Assembly (NCBI RefSeq): GCF_021655555.1
Contig: NZ_AP023086.1
Span: 3,006,685-3,070,684 of the forward strand
DNA length: 64,000 nt
Source: Marinagarivorans cellulosilyticus
GTDB taxonomy: Bacteria; Pseudomonadota; Gammaproteobacteria; Pseudomonadales; Cellvibrionaceae
Direction of reading: 5' to 3'
Part shown: piece after piece, positions 1 through 6,352 of the stretch
How the letters are laid out: each line of letters starts with the position of its first letter
Position numbering within the stretch: the stretch's first letter is position 1
Notes under the pieces: model-generated
Database searches by the model: none
Told to the model about the DNA's origin: nothing
Seen by the model: only the letters and a program-made list of their open reading frames with translations
Program-made: the position numbers and the translations under genes

Positions 1-328
1 CCATGGCATCACCTAATTCAGGCTCGTAGCAAGATGCGTTATAGCGGACGATCAGGTGTTGGCTGTAGGATTTAATCAGGTATTGGTTAAAACCTTTGCG
101 CTCGACAACCAGCGGTTTACTTTCCCCTTCGTTATTGGCGCTTAAGCAAAAAATATCGCGTCCGTAGGCTTCAAAGGAGTAATCGCCAGGCACCCATGTG
201 GGGATTTCTATAATTACGTCCCCGTTCGCAATGGCTCCAGTTATGGTCATTTCTACGGCAATTTCTAATGCCATGGGGTCAATGGTTACGTCATAGCAAA
301 CTGCTGGGGTATTAGCCTGTTGTGTCAT
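1..328 (-). CDS. M61-family (glycyl aminopeptidase-like) peptidase, N-terminal part, runs off the window edge
   Basis: Only the first 109 codons are present; the frame is open to base 1. The N-terminus begins MTQQANTPAVCYDVTIDP and contains IEIPTWVPGDYSFEAYGRDI around residues 38-57. A β-sandwich start with a W-[IV]-P-G-x-Y motif is typical of the N-terminal domain of M61 peptidases, so the assignment rests on that motif and the strand pattern only. The catalytic HExxH part lies outside the window. No signal peptide is visible, which fits a cytoplasmic enzyme. The gene is divergent from the DCC-family gene at 533. Confidence 0.68.
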   Translation of the reverse strand, partial: MTQQANTPAVCYDVTIDPMALEIAVEMTITGAIANGDVIIEIPTWVPGDYSFEAYGRDIFCLSANNEGESKPLVVERKGFNQYLIKSYSQHLIVRYNASCYEPELGDAM

Positions 329-532
329 CAATTACACCTGCGACATTTACATGGTTTAAGAAGGCTACAACAGTCCTTGCAAGTGCGGTATTACACGACA
401 TTACCAAGGTTGCTGTCTTGGCTGTTTGTTGTACTAATTGGTCGTATTGACGTTAGCTTGCGTATTAGTCCTAGAGCGGTAAATAACCAGTAATTAGGTT
501 GCGCGTTGTGATAAATAGCTAATGGGGGAGAT

Positions 533-961
533 ATGCAGCAGACGATGTTAGCTGGGCTTGGTGGTAGGCAGGCAAAGCCGGCACTTTTTTATGACGGTGC
601 TTGCCGCCTTTGCGCAGGTGAAATTAGCCGTGCGGCACAAAAGGCTAAAGGCAGTATCCAATTTATTAATGTACATACGTTGGATGTGCCCCGCGAGGAA
701 AAAGCCCGCTTATTAAAAAGCTTGCACTTGTGGTTGCCAAGCGGCCAAGTATTGCGAGGGCTGGATGCTAATTTGGCGCTATGGCGTTTAGCGGGCGGGC
801 ACCCATTGGCCAGCATGCTGGGCTTTGCGCTAATTCGACCGATTGCGCGCTTGGCCTATAACACTTGGGCGTGGCTGCGTTATAAGGCGCTTTACGGTGG
901 GGGTACTTGCAACCGGTGCGCGTTAGCGGGGAATGACAAAGGTGATTGCCTTGGAAAATAA
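533..961 (+). CDS. DCC-family (DUF393) thiol-disulfide oxidoreductase-like protein
   Basis: A 142-residue protein. The N-terminal FYDGACRLC at residues 19-27 is the signature of the DCC family (PF04134), where the two cysteines form a thioredoxin-like CxxC motif. The rest (INVHTLDVPRE, later LRGLDANLALWRL) follows the family pattern. The start is supported by the purine-rich GGGGGAG just upstream of ATG 533. Its last 29 bases overlap the next gene, an SDR, so the two are probably co-transcribed and translationally coupled. Function in the family is poorly defined; a redox role is known only by fold. C-terminal cysteines (CNRCALAG) may form a second redox or metal pair. Confidence 0.85.
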   Translation: MQQTMLAGLGGRQAKPALFYDGACRLCAGEISRAAQKAKGSIQFINVHTLDVPREEKARLLKSLHLWLPSGQVLRGLDANLALWRLAGGHPLASMLGFALIRPIARLAYNTWAWLRYKALYGGGTCNRCALAGNDKGDCLGK

Positions 962-1754
962 ACCTGGTTTACCAACACACAATCTTAGCCACGTTGTAGA
1001 GCCCAAAGTTAGGCGCTGTTTAGTTATTGGCGGCGGCGCTATAGGGCAGGCGCTGGCGCAATACCTTAGCGGTGAAGAATTCGCAGCAGCTGTGGCGCAA
1101 GAGGGCGTAAGCCGAACCGAGGTTATTGCCACTTGGCGTACGACCGAGCCGGTAGCGCAGAATAACCAGCTGCGCTGGCTGCAACTCGACCCCACAGATC
1201 CAAGCAGTGTTGCTTTGTTGGCCCAGCGCATTAGGCAGCTGTGGCCAGATGTGCATTGGTTGATTAATTGTGTGGGCATGCTTAGCGGCGAGCAGGGGCC
1301 AGAAAAGCGTATACAAGATTTTTCGCCAACGTTTTTTTTGCACAACTGCCAAGTAAACGTTGTGCCTACGTTGTTGCTTGCTCAGCATCTTTCAGATTTT
1401 TTTGCTAAAGGCGACAACAGTATATTTGCGGCTCTTTCGGCAAAAGTGGGCAGCATCGAGGATAACCGTTTAGGTGGCTGGTACAGCTACCGAAGCAGCA
1501 AGGCTGCATTGAATATGGCCCTAAAAACGCTCAGTATTGAATGGCAGCGGCGGTACCCAAAGCGCTGTGTTGTAGCATTGCACCCTGGTACTACCCGCTC
1601 GCCATTATCGGCACCTTTTAGCGCCAAGGTTCCACCTGCGCGCTATTTTACTGCCTATAAAACAGCGCGCTTACTGGCTAAACAATTATTGCTTTTACAG
1701 CCACATCACACTGGGGATTTTATTAGCTGGAATGGCGAGCGCTTGCCTTGGTAA
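933..1754 (+). CDS. Short-chain dehydrogenase/reductase (C-factor/CsgA-like)
   Basis: A 273-residue SDR. The nucleotide-binding glycine motif (VIGGGAIGQ, residues 31-39) is followed by a conserved INCVGML segment equivalent to NNAG near 111-117. The catalytic YxxxK is Y186-K190 in GWYSYRSSKAALN. HPGTTRSPL near residue 218 is the usual PG loop after the active site. The first ~28 residues precede the Rossmann β-strand and are not typical. ATG 933 has GCGGGG just upstream. It overlaps the DCC gene by 29 bp. The substrate is unknown; the arrangement resembles CsgA/C-factor-type SDRs. Confidence 0.88.
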   Translation: MTKVIALENKPGLPTHNLSHVVEPKVRRCLVIGGGAIGQALAQYLSGEEFAAAVAQEGVSRTEVIATWRTTEPVAQNNQLRWLQLDPTDPSSVALLAQRIRQLWPDVHWLINCVGMLSGEQGPEKRIQDFSPTFFLHNCQVNVVPTLLLAQHLSDFFAKGDNSIFAALSAKVGSIEDNRLGGWYSYRSSKAALNMALKTLSIEWQRRYPKRCVVALHPGTTRSPLSAPFSAKVPPARYFTAYKTARLLAKQLLLLQPHHTGDFISWNGERLPW

Positions 1755-1811
1755 TACGCTTATGTTTTGCAATGCTAGGGCAATACTAAAGCGTTAATTA
1801 AAAGTATTGAA

Positions 1812-2003
1812 TTATTTGCCAATATAGCGGTATTCCCAGTAACACATTAAAGGGAAGGTTACCCCTAGTGATGCAAAAATGGCCAGACCAATATCGGCAT
1901 CTTTAATGGCGCTGCAGATCGCCGCTGGTGCCGCAATGTACGATGCGCTGGCGGTAAGGGCGGCTAAGACCAAGGTTTTTTGGATTATAGAAGGCGCAAA
2001 TCT
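1812..2003 (-). pseudogene. C-terminal relic of an SbtA-like (DUF897) sodium-dependent bicarbonate transporter
   Basis: The minus strand carries a 63-codon open stretch ending at a stop at 1812-1814. It reads LVLAALTASASYIAAPAAI then a short polar turn and ASLGVTFPLMCYWEYRYIG. The ASASYIAAPAA and LGxTFP motifs are hallmarks of the last transmembrane segments of SbtA-type bicarbonate permeases. There is no start and the rest of the roughly 300-residue protein is missing. A TAA at 2004-2006 closes the frame on the 5' side, about 30 bp before the intron 3' end at 2032. The truncation coincides with the left edge of the cassette array, so array insertion or deletion probably removed the rest. Confidence 0.7.
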
Positions 2004-2031
2004 TTATCGAGATATTTATGGGTGATAGAAA

Positions 2032-2074
2032 GGTGGTGTGGGGAGAGCTGGCTAGAAACCAGCTCTTACCCGAT
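2032..2074 (+). mobile_element. 3' end (domain VI) of a group II intron relic, copy 3
   Basis: The 43 bases match the last 43 bases of the two longer relics at 3160-3561 and 4843-5018. They contain the hairpin GAGCTGGCTAGAAACCAGCTC followed by TTACCCGAT. A terminal hairpin with a bulged A about seven bases from the 3' end is what domain VI of a group II intron looks like. The 5' part is missing. It abuts TTA at 2075, which is both the stop codon of the cassette gene and the attC core site (G|TTATAG after intron removal). Confidence 0.55.
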
Positions 2075-2605
2075 TTATAGCTGTGCATTATGTAAATTTA
2101 CAATATTGTTTTGATATGGAGAATCTACGGTAATACGCATTATATTTTCTGCTTCTATTAGCTTATTGAGCCTGGACAAGGTCTTTTTCGGGCCGTACGT
2201 TAAGATTTTAATCCATCCATCGGAAATACCCTCCACCTTGGCAATATCGAAACTATCTTCCTCGTCTGAATGGTAAATACATAAACTATTGTATTTTGCA
2301 GCGGCCTCTTTAAACAAATCTTCAAAGTTTTCCGATTCTAGTAACAGCTTGGGTTTGTCACTACCGCTCTCTATCAGTGATGCTATAGATTTGTGCTCTC
2401 TATTCCCCCACATTAACTCGTATATCTGCTCTATATGAAAAAATGTATATCCCTCGAACGCTCCCTCATCACTATACAGAGAGAATATTCCGACTTCATC
2501 ATTAGCAAATTCGAAAACACCCGTTTGGTCCTCATCTGCACAACTGCGACGAATGGAAACCAATTCTCTTTGAAGCTGAAGTTTCTTTATTTCTTGGATG
2601 AGCAT
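2075..2605 (-). CDS. Hypothetical cassette protein, 176 aa (last cassette of the array)
   Basis: I do not recognise a named family, although proteins starting with a similar VSIRR..AD pattern are common in integron cassettes. It is acidic, has no signal peptide or membrane segment and looks like a small cytosolic α/β protein (VFEFANDEVGIFSLYSDEG, then a C-terminal IMRITVDSPYQNN). ATG 2605 is preceded by CGGAGAAATC, a strong ribosome binding site also found before the 5657 cassette gene. Its stop lies in the core site of a disrupted attC. It is AT-richer than the flanking genes, as expected for cassette DNA. Confidence 0.7.
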   Translation of the reverse strand: MLIQEIKKLQLQRELVSIRRSCADEDQTGVFEFANDEVGIFSLYSDEGAFEGYTFFHIEQIYELMWGNREHKSIASLIESGSDKPKLLLESENFEDLFKEAAAKYNSLCIYHSDEEDSFDIAKVEGISDGWIKILTYGPKKTLSRLNKLIEAENIMRITVDSPYQNNIVNLHNAQL

Positions 2606-2620
2606 GATTTCTCCGTTTTT

Positions 2621-2690
2621 GCTCTAACGCCCAAATTTAAGGGCGACTGAAGCGCAGCGTAAGGCGCTCCGCAAGATTTGTTTGTTAGGC
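2621..2690 (-). repeat. attC recombination site between two cassettes (intact)
   Basis: Read on the minus strand the site opens with the core GCCTAAC (2690-2684) and closes with GTTAGAG (2627-2621), 70 bp overall. Inside are an imperfect stem (GGAGCGCCTTACGCTGCGCT) and a smaller hairpin GCCCTTAAATTTGGGC next to the closing core. This R''-L''-L'-R' plan is the classic attC structure. The stop codon TAA of the upstream cassette gene (3077 to 2685) lies inside the opening core, typical for gene cassettes. Confidence 0.8.
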
Positions 2691-3077
2691 ACGTGCACCA
2701 ACCTCCAAATTTACCCAACAAAGCATTGAGTCAGAATTGGCCTGCCCTTGAGGTAATAGTTTTTCTTTCATCTCGAAACAGCCGCCAGCTATGCCAACCA
2801 AATGTGGAACACCGGAAGCTTTCCAGAATAGTGTTGTGCCACATATTTCACAGAAATACCTTTCTTGCTTTCCGTATTGCTGCGATTCTTCTATTACATA
2901 TGCCGATACATTACCGGCTATATGCTTGAAGTTTTCTTTTAGAACATAGATCGACCAGCCAAATGCGCTTCCGGTTCTCTTTTTGCAATTATCACAATGA
3001 CACACTGCAGATATTTCTGGCTTTCCTTTGATCTCTACAATTGTAAATCCACAACAGCATTTTGCTTGATCATTCAC
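2685..3077 (-). CDS. GFA/CENP-V domain zinc protein (glutathione-dependent formaldehyde-activating-like) cassette
   Basis: A 130-residue GFA-fold protein. Zinc-ligand cysteines are visible: CCCG at 7-10, CHCDNC at 26-31 and FCEICGT at 75-81, in the order expected for the family (PF04828). The family binds zinc and is named for S-hydroxymethylglutathione synthase activity, but most members are of unknown function, so the enzymatic role is not claimed. The start is GTG 3077, with AAAGGAAG eight bases upstream. The stop codon overlaps the attC core at 2684-2690. This is a one-gene cassette. Confidence 0.85.
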   Translation of the reverse strand: MNDQAKCCCGFTIVEIKGKPEISAVCHCDNCKKRTGSAFGWSIYVLKENFKHIAGNVSAYVIEESQQYGKQERYFCEICGTTLFWKASGVPHLVGIAGGCFEMKEKLLPQGQANSDSMLCWVNLEVGARA

Positions 3078-3093
3078 GCGATCTTCCTTTATT

Positions 3094-3568
3094 GCCTAAC
3101 GCCGCGCTCTGCGGTAAATTTGGAGCGCAGCGGAAAATTTATCCGACAGCAGCGCTTTGGTACGCCCAGCATGGGCGTGAACTAATGAGGTGACAGCTCT
3201 CGCATATCCGTATGCTTCACTGCATTCGTGCGTCTTGCGCATCAAAGTTCTCCGTAGGAAGATCACCGTTTAATGCTGTTTATTAAACGCTAACTACTAG
3301 CGAATGGCAAGGCTGCCAAGGATGGCGGTTATTAGGCAATGCAGGAACAATTTTCCGACTGCAGTGCCGTGAGGGCCTGCGGGGAGGGCGCATTATTGCT
3401 TAACAGGGTGGGTCCATCTAAGCAGTTTTAGGCAAGGTATTTATATCGCGCTCGGCAACTGCTTCTGCGTCGCCCTAATCAGGTATATCCATATATCGAT
3501 TTGCGGGCCCGCATGCTGGGTGGTGTGGGGCGAGCTGGCTAGAAACCAGCTCTTACCCGGTTTATGAA
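3094..3568 (-). repeat. attC site interrupted by a group II intron relic
   Basis: On the plus strand the site begins with core GCCTAAC (3094-3100) and continues through the stem GCCGCGCTCTGCGG and GGAGCGCAGCGG to TTTG at 3159. It resumes at 3562 with TTATGAA. Removing 3160-3561 leaves a 73-bp attC-like palindrome whose second core is G|TTATGA, the same core form as in the neighbouring sites. The stop codon of the 3562 cassette gene falls in this core. Confidence 0.6.
3160..3561 (+). mobile_element. ORF-less group IIC-like intron relic, copy 1 (402 bp)
   Basis: Starts GTACGCCCAGCATGGGCG, a short 5' hairpin, then AACTAATGAGGTGACAG, resembling the start of bacterial group II introns (consensus GTGCG...). 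It ends with the domain-VI-like hairpin GAGCTGGCTAGAAACCAGCTC and TTACCCGGT. The first 80 and last 95 bases match the 4843-5018 copy; about 225 additional bases in the middle resemble domain I (CGAATGGCAAGGCTGCC and onwards). There is no reverse transcriptase. It lies exactly in the attC core and opposite to the cassette genes, as known for group IIC-attC introns. Confidence 0.55.
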
Positions 3569-3921
3569 TTTTTACGGTACTGATTTGTTCCATACCAAGT
3601 ATGCCCACACTGTACGCAGCGCTCAGAACCTGGCGCTACTGCTAGTGCGCCACAACTTGCACAATAGTTAAAATAGATTTCATCGCCGTACTTGGCGCAA
3701 GCCACGCTAACATGAAATTCACGGTTGCGATCTATTTCTTGAAACTTTTCTGTAAGCTCCTCTCTAGAAAACTGTAACTGAAGCGATTTGATCTCAGCTG
3801 CATCCGGCCATGATTCATTAATAGAGAATAGAGCTGCCCTCATATACTGCGAATAGCTATTTTCACGATTTATAAGATAGCGATAATTTTTCCATATATA
3901 ATTGGCCTTATCGTGATCCAT
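3562..3921 (-). CDS. Zinc-ribbon hypothetical cassette protein, 119 aa
   Basis: No family recognised. The C-terminal third holds CASCG (87-91) and CVQCG (102-106), two CxxC knuckles eleven residues apart that form a plausible zinc ribbon. The N-terminal 80 residues are helical and charged. ATG 3921 sits directly after the half-attC core GTTATGA with no clear ribosome binding site, so expression may depend on read-through from the upstream HNH cassette. The stop TAA is at the attC core interrupted by the intron relic. Confidence 0.65.
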   Translation of the reverse strand: MDHDKANYIWKNYRYLINRENSYSQYMRAALFSINESWPDAAEIKSLQLQFSREELTEKFQEIDRNREFHVSVACAKYGDEIYFNYCASCGALAVAPGSERCVQCGHTWYGTNQYRKNS

Positions 3922-3928
3922 GACTTAC

Positions 3929-3950
3929 TCATAACGCCTCAAGAAGGGGC
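3929..3950 (-). repeat. Half attC site (closing core and small hairpin only)
   Basis: On the minus strand GCGCCCCTTCTTGAGGC is followed by GTTATGA (3935-3929), matching the closing L'-R' parts of the other sites in the array. The opening core and the long stem are missing: the HNH gene runs straight into this half site and stops four bases before the core. A deletion probably fused the end of the HNH gene to the remnant. Confidence 0.5.
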
Positions 3951-4697
3951 GCCTTTATATGTGTTTTTTGTAATTTGAGCTTTCAGCTCTGATACTGTTC
4001 GCGGCGGATTAGTTCTGTGTATCATTGCATGACAATTTGGACATACAGGAACCAAGTCTCTAAGCGGATCTAACTCGTACTCATTCTTAATTTCGGATAG
4101 TGGGACAACATGATGCACATGTATAAACTCTTTACCAATTGAACCGTATACACTTTCAAAATTGAATGAACATACACTACATTTGTAGCCGTAGTGCATT
4201 ATGCATACACCTCTGGCTTTTTTATTTCTTTCGTAAAGATTTACGGATATCTTTTTAGTTGAACCCTCAAAATATTGCTGAGGATCGCTTACCTCCTCTG
4301 GAATGTCCACACCAAGGTTATGGTCGTATGCATACCAGCTGACACCCAGTTTCATGAGTTTTTTATTGGTTAGTTCAGGCGTAAAGCCACCAATTTTTGC
4401 TGGGCCTATGCCCGATCTGTCTTTATTTTGGTCTGAATGCTCCATTGGGAAAGTCATTAAGTCATAACCTTCTTCCTCTATTAAGCGGATATGCTCCCTA
4501 GATTGATGGTAAGCAGATTGACTTCGACCCCGACGAAATTGCCAATCTTCACTGAATATAAGCGTTGTCTTTCCTTCTGTACGTATATCCCAAGCACCAA
4601 AAATGATTATTTTCTTTTCATTGTTTATAAAAGACCAGCTCCATGTCCAATTCCTACATGTCGCTCCGTTTGCCTCTATAAATTGTTTTCTATTCAC
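3939..4697 (-). CDS. HNH endonuclease cassette, candidate restriction/defence nuclease
   Basis: A 252-residue protein with a C-terminal HNH domain: CSVC at 173-176, the HNH core FIHVHHVVPL at 191-200, CPNCH at 219-223 and a final H227. This is a zinc-stabilised ββα-metal nuclease fold. The N-terminal 130 residues (RNWTWSWSFIN, IIFGAWDIR, REHIRLIEEEGYDL) are shared with HNH proteins I associate with mobile regions and might recognise DNA; this is inference. The start is GTG 4697 with CAGGA at a good distance. The last residues are encoded by half an attC site. Single-gene cassette, no methylase beside it. Confidence 0.75.
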   Translation of the reverse strand: MNRKQFIEANGATCRNWTWSWSFINNEKKIIIFGAWDIRTEGKTTLIFSEDWQFRRGRSQSAYHQSREHIRLIEEEGYDLMTFPMEHSDQNKDRSGIGPAKIGGFTPELTNKKLMKLGVSWYAYDHNLGVDIPEEVSDPQQYFEGSTKKISVNLYERNKKARGVCIMHYGYKCSVCSFNFESVYGSIGKEFIHVHHVVPLSEIKNEYELDPLRDLVPVCPNCHAMIHRTNPPRTVSELKAQITKNTYKGAPS

Positions 4698-4720
4698 TAT
4701 TTATCCTGAATCCGAAGCTC

Positions 4721-5025
4721 TCATAACGCCCCACATAAGGGGTCGCAACGTAGTTGTTTTTTTTGTTGTAGCGTAGAGTGAAACAACAAAAAAATAACGC
4801 AGTGAAGGTCCAATCTCGAAGCGGCGAGCCTTGATATGATTGGTACGCCCAGCATGGGCGTGAACTAATGAGGTGACAGCTCTCGCATATCCCTGTGCTT
4901 TACTGCATTCGCGCGTCCTGCGTGCATTGCCCTAATCAGGTATATCCATATATCGATTTGCGGACCTGCATGCTGGGTGGTGTGGGGAGAGCTGGCTAGA
5001 AACCAGCTCTTACCCGATTTATATG
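4721..5025 (-). repeat. VCR-length attC site interrupted by a group II intron relic
   Basis: The plus strand begins with TCATAAC (4721-4727), a small hairpin CCCCACATAAGGGG, then a long stem made by GTTGTTTTTTTTGTTG and its near-complement CAACAAAAAAATAAC, and reaches GATTG at 4842. It resumes with TTATATGC at 5019. Without the 176-bp insertion the site is about 129 bp, close to Vibrio-type repeat length, and the restored core is G|TTATAT. The stop codon of the 5019 cassette gene is in this core. Confidence 0.5.
4843..5018 (+). mobile_element. Deleted group IIC-like intron relic, copy 2 (176 bp)
   Basis: Has the same 5' end as copy 1 (GTACGCCCAGCATGGGCG, AACTAATGAGGTGACAG) and the same 3' end (GGTGGTGTGGGG, hairpin GAGCTGGCTAGAAACCAGCTC, TTACCCGAT). 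The middle is reduced to about 30 bases compared with 225 in copy 1. It lies inside the attC core and opposite to the cassette gene that precedes it. It cannot splice or move by itself in this state, having no complete domain V that I can see and no reverse transcriptase. Confidence 0.55.
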
Positions 5026-5657
5026 CGTCCATTAAGCATACTCATAATTTTTTGTTTATTTTTGAAAAATTCTGTTTTGTTTAGCCCTTCTAATGTTTTC
5101 TCTTTGGAGTGCTTGTGCCAATCTCTGTCAGTTTTGTACTTAAGTTTAAGCAAGTCCTTATTGAAAAAAACATGAGCTGAATTTTCGATCCTTAGGGATA
5201 TATCTATAAAGTCTTTTCTAATAAGCACACCAGCAGCTTGCAAACCCTCATCTGTAGCATCACGAGAGCATTCATTTAAGTTAATAAAATAATCTAGGAA
5301 AAAACTGATTTCACGTTTTATTTCTGAAGATAACCATCTATCATGGTTATTTTGAACGCTCATAAATTGATCCAAAAAATCATTCATATTTTCCTTGGAG
5401 TTCATGATTAACGGGCATCGTTTAAGCTCATTTTTATCATCTTCACCACCAAGTAAAACCATCGACCGTATCAAGCCTACCAAATTTATCAATGACTCGT
5501 GCGCATCTAGCTTCCTGTCCAAAACTTTCTCAGTAATACGTAGCTTTGCTTCCTTTGTTTTCGACAAATAGCTAAGAAAACCAGTAACTAGCGAGCCTAA
5601 AATAGCTCCAAATATAGCGAAAATTGCGCTAGCATTACTTGTCAAAAATTCTTCCAT
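5019..5657 (-). CDS. Hypothetical membrane-anchored cassette protein, 212 aa
   Basis: No family recognised. With ATG 5657 as the start (GGAGA seven bases upstream) the protein opens MEEFLTSNASAIFAIFGAIL and continues GSLVTGFLSYL: one N-terminal transmembrane helix at about 8-28. A long charged helical cytosolic part follows (KEAKLRITEKVLDRKLDAHE). Upstream in-frame codons reach 5705 but lack a ribosome binding site. AT-rich codon usage differs from the flanking core genes. First complete cassette of the minus-strand array. Confidence 0.68.
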   Translation of the reverse strand: MEEFLTSNASAIFAIFGAILGSLVTGFLSYLSKTKEAKLRITEKVLDRKLDAHESLINLVGLIRSMVLLGGEDDKNELKRCPLIMNSKENMNDFLDQFMSVQNNHDRWLSSEIKREISFFLDYFINLNECSRDATDEGLQAAGVLIRKDFIDISLRIENSAHVFFNKDLLKLKYKTDRDWHKHSKEKTLEGLNKTEFFKNKQKIMSMLNGRI

Positions 5658-5739
5658 CCAGATTTCTCCGTAGACATATAACATTTTATTCAGCGTCATG
5701 GTCACATATAGTAATATGCCTGCATATAGACCGATATGG

Positions 5740-5875
5740 GCATAACTATACCTAAATGGCTAAATATAGCCATTCTCTAGCCCTAAGTGGGTATCCACAT
5801 TTAGGTATTTATCAACACCGCCTTCAATAATGCGGTTTAACCCCTAGAATAATGGCAGTGTTCCGGCTTGTTAAT
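5740..5875 (-). repeat. Probable attC site at the 5' end of the cassette array
   Basis: On the minus strand a TAAC opening core at 5873-5870 is followed by AAGCCGG and, 120 bases on, by a closing core GTTATGC (5746-5740). The inner arms ATACCTAAATG and CATTTAGGTAT form an eleven-base inverted repeat next to the closing core. The stop of an upstream open fragment (5871) overlaps the opening core, as for the other cassettes. The core match is looser than at 2621-2690. Confidence 0.45.
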
Positions 5876-6020
5876 TACAGTTTTCCCAGTTTGCTTCAGC
5901 TTGTATGATGTGACGCCTTAAATCACCTTCACAAAAATTCGGCTTTTGCCTAGTCAAATACTTTAAGCCAGCTCCCATCTCAACCTTCAGGGCCGTCACC
6001 GACAGGAAGTCGGTGCAGAG
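5871..6020 (-). pseudogene. Truncated cassette gene fragment
   Basis: A 49-codon open stretch on the minus strand ending in QAEANWENCN and a stop that overlaps the opening core of an attC-like site. The first in-frame ATG would be 5978, giving 35 residues (MGAGLKYLTRQKPNF at the start). No ribosome binding site is evident and the product is not recognised. It contains a perfect hairpin CACCGAC/GTCGGTG at 5997-6015. It is best read as the 3' remnant of an older cassette whose 5' part is lost. Confidence 0.3.
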
Positions 6021-6085
6021 CTATAGGGATATATTCATGTGTGCCCAGAAGGTTGGGGTGGGGGCGGCCCACAAAGCTCGATCCC

Positions 6086-6320
6086 CTAAAACCTTACGCC
6101 TAGGCTAAAGTCAGCCACAACACTCCTCTGCCCATCCAACCGAGTCGTTTGATAAACAGCTCCCGCCGAATACCGCTTAAAGAAACCCCCATTCATACCC
6201 ACGCCGAGCGTTTAACGTAGCCCTTTAGCGTACCGCTATGGCATACTCGCGCGCAAGCCTAGAGCCGCCTTTGTCTTTAGCGGCAGTAGTGTGCTTGTGT
6301 TACCGAAAGAGGGGGGGATG
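6086..6320 (-). pseudogene. Decayed C-terminal part of an outer-membrane β-barrel (autotransporter-like) gene
   Basis: One minus-strand frame reads GNTSTLLPLKTKAALGLRAS, a stop, RYAKGLR, a stop, then LGVGMNGGFFKRYSAGAVY and ends ADFSLGVRF. Alternating hydrophobic residues and a final aromatic Phe are the signature of the last strand of outer-membrane barrels, and ALGLR plus LGVGMN resemble the autotransporter barrel end. Two in-frame stops and no passenger region show that it is dead. It marks the right edge of the accessory island. Confidence 0.5.
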
Positions 6321-6352
6321 CGCAACGCCTGCCAATGCATAGCGAATCTTAG

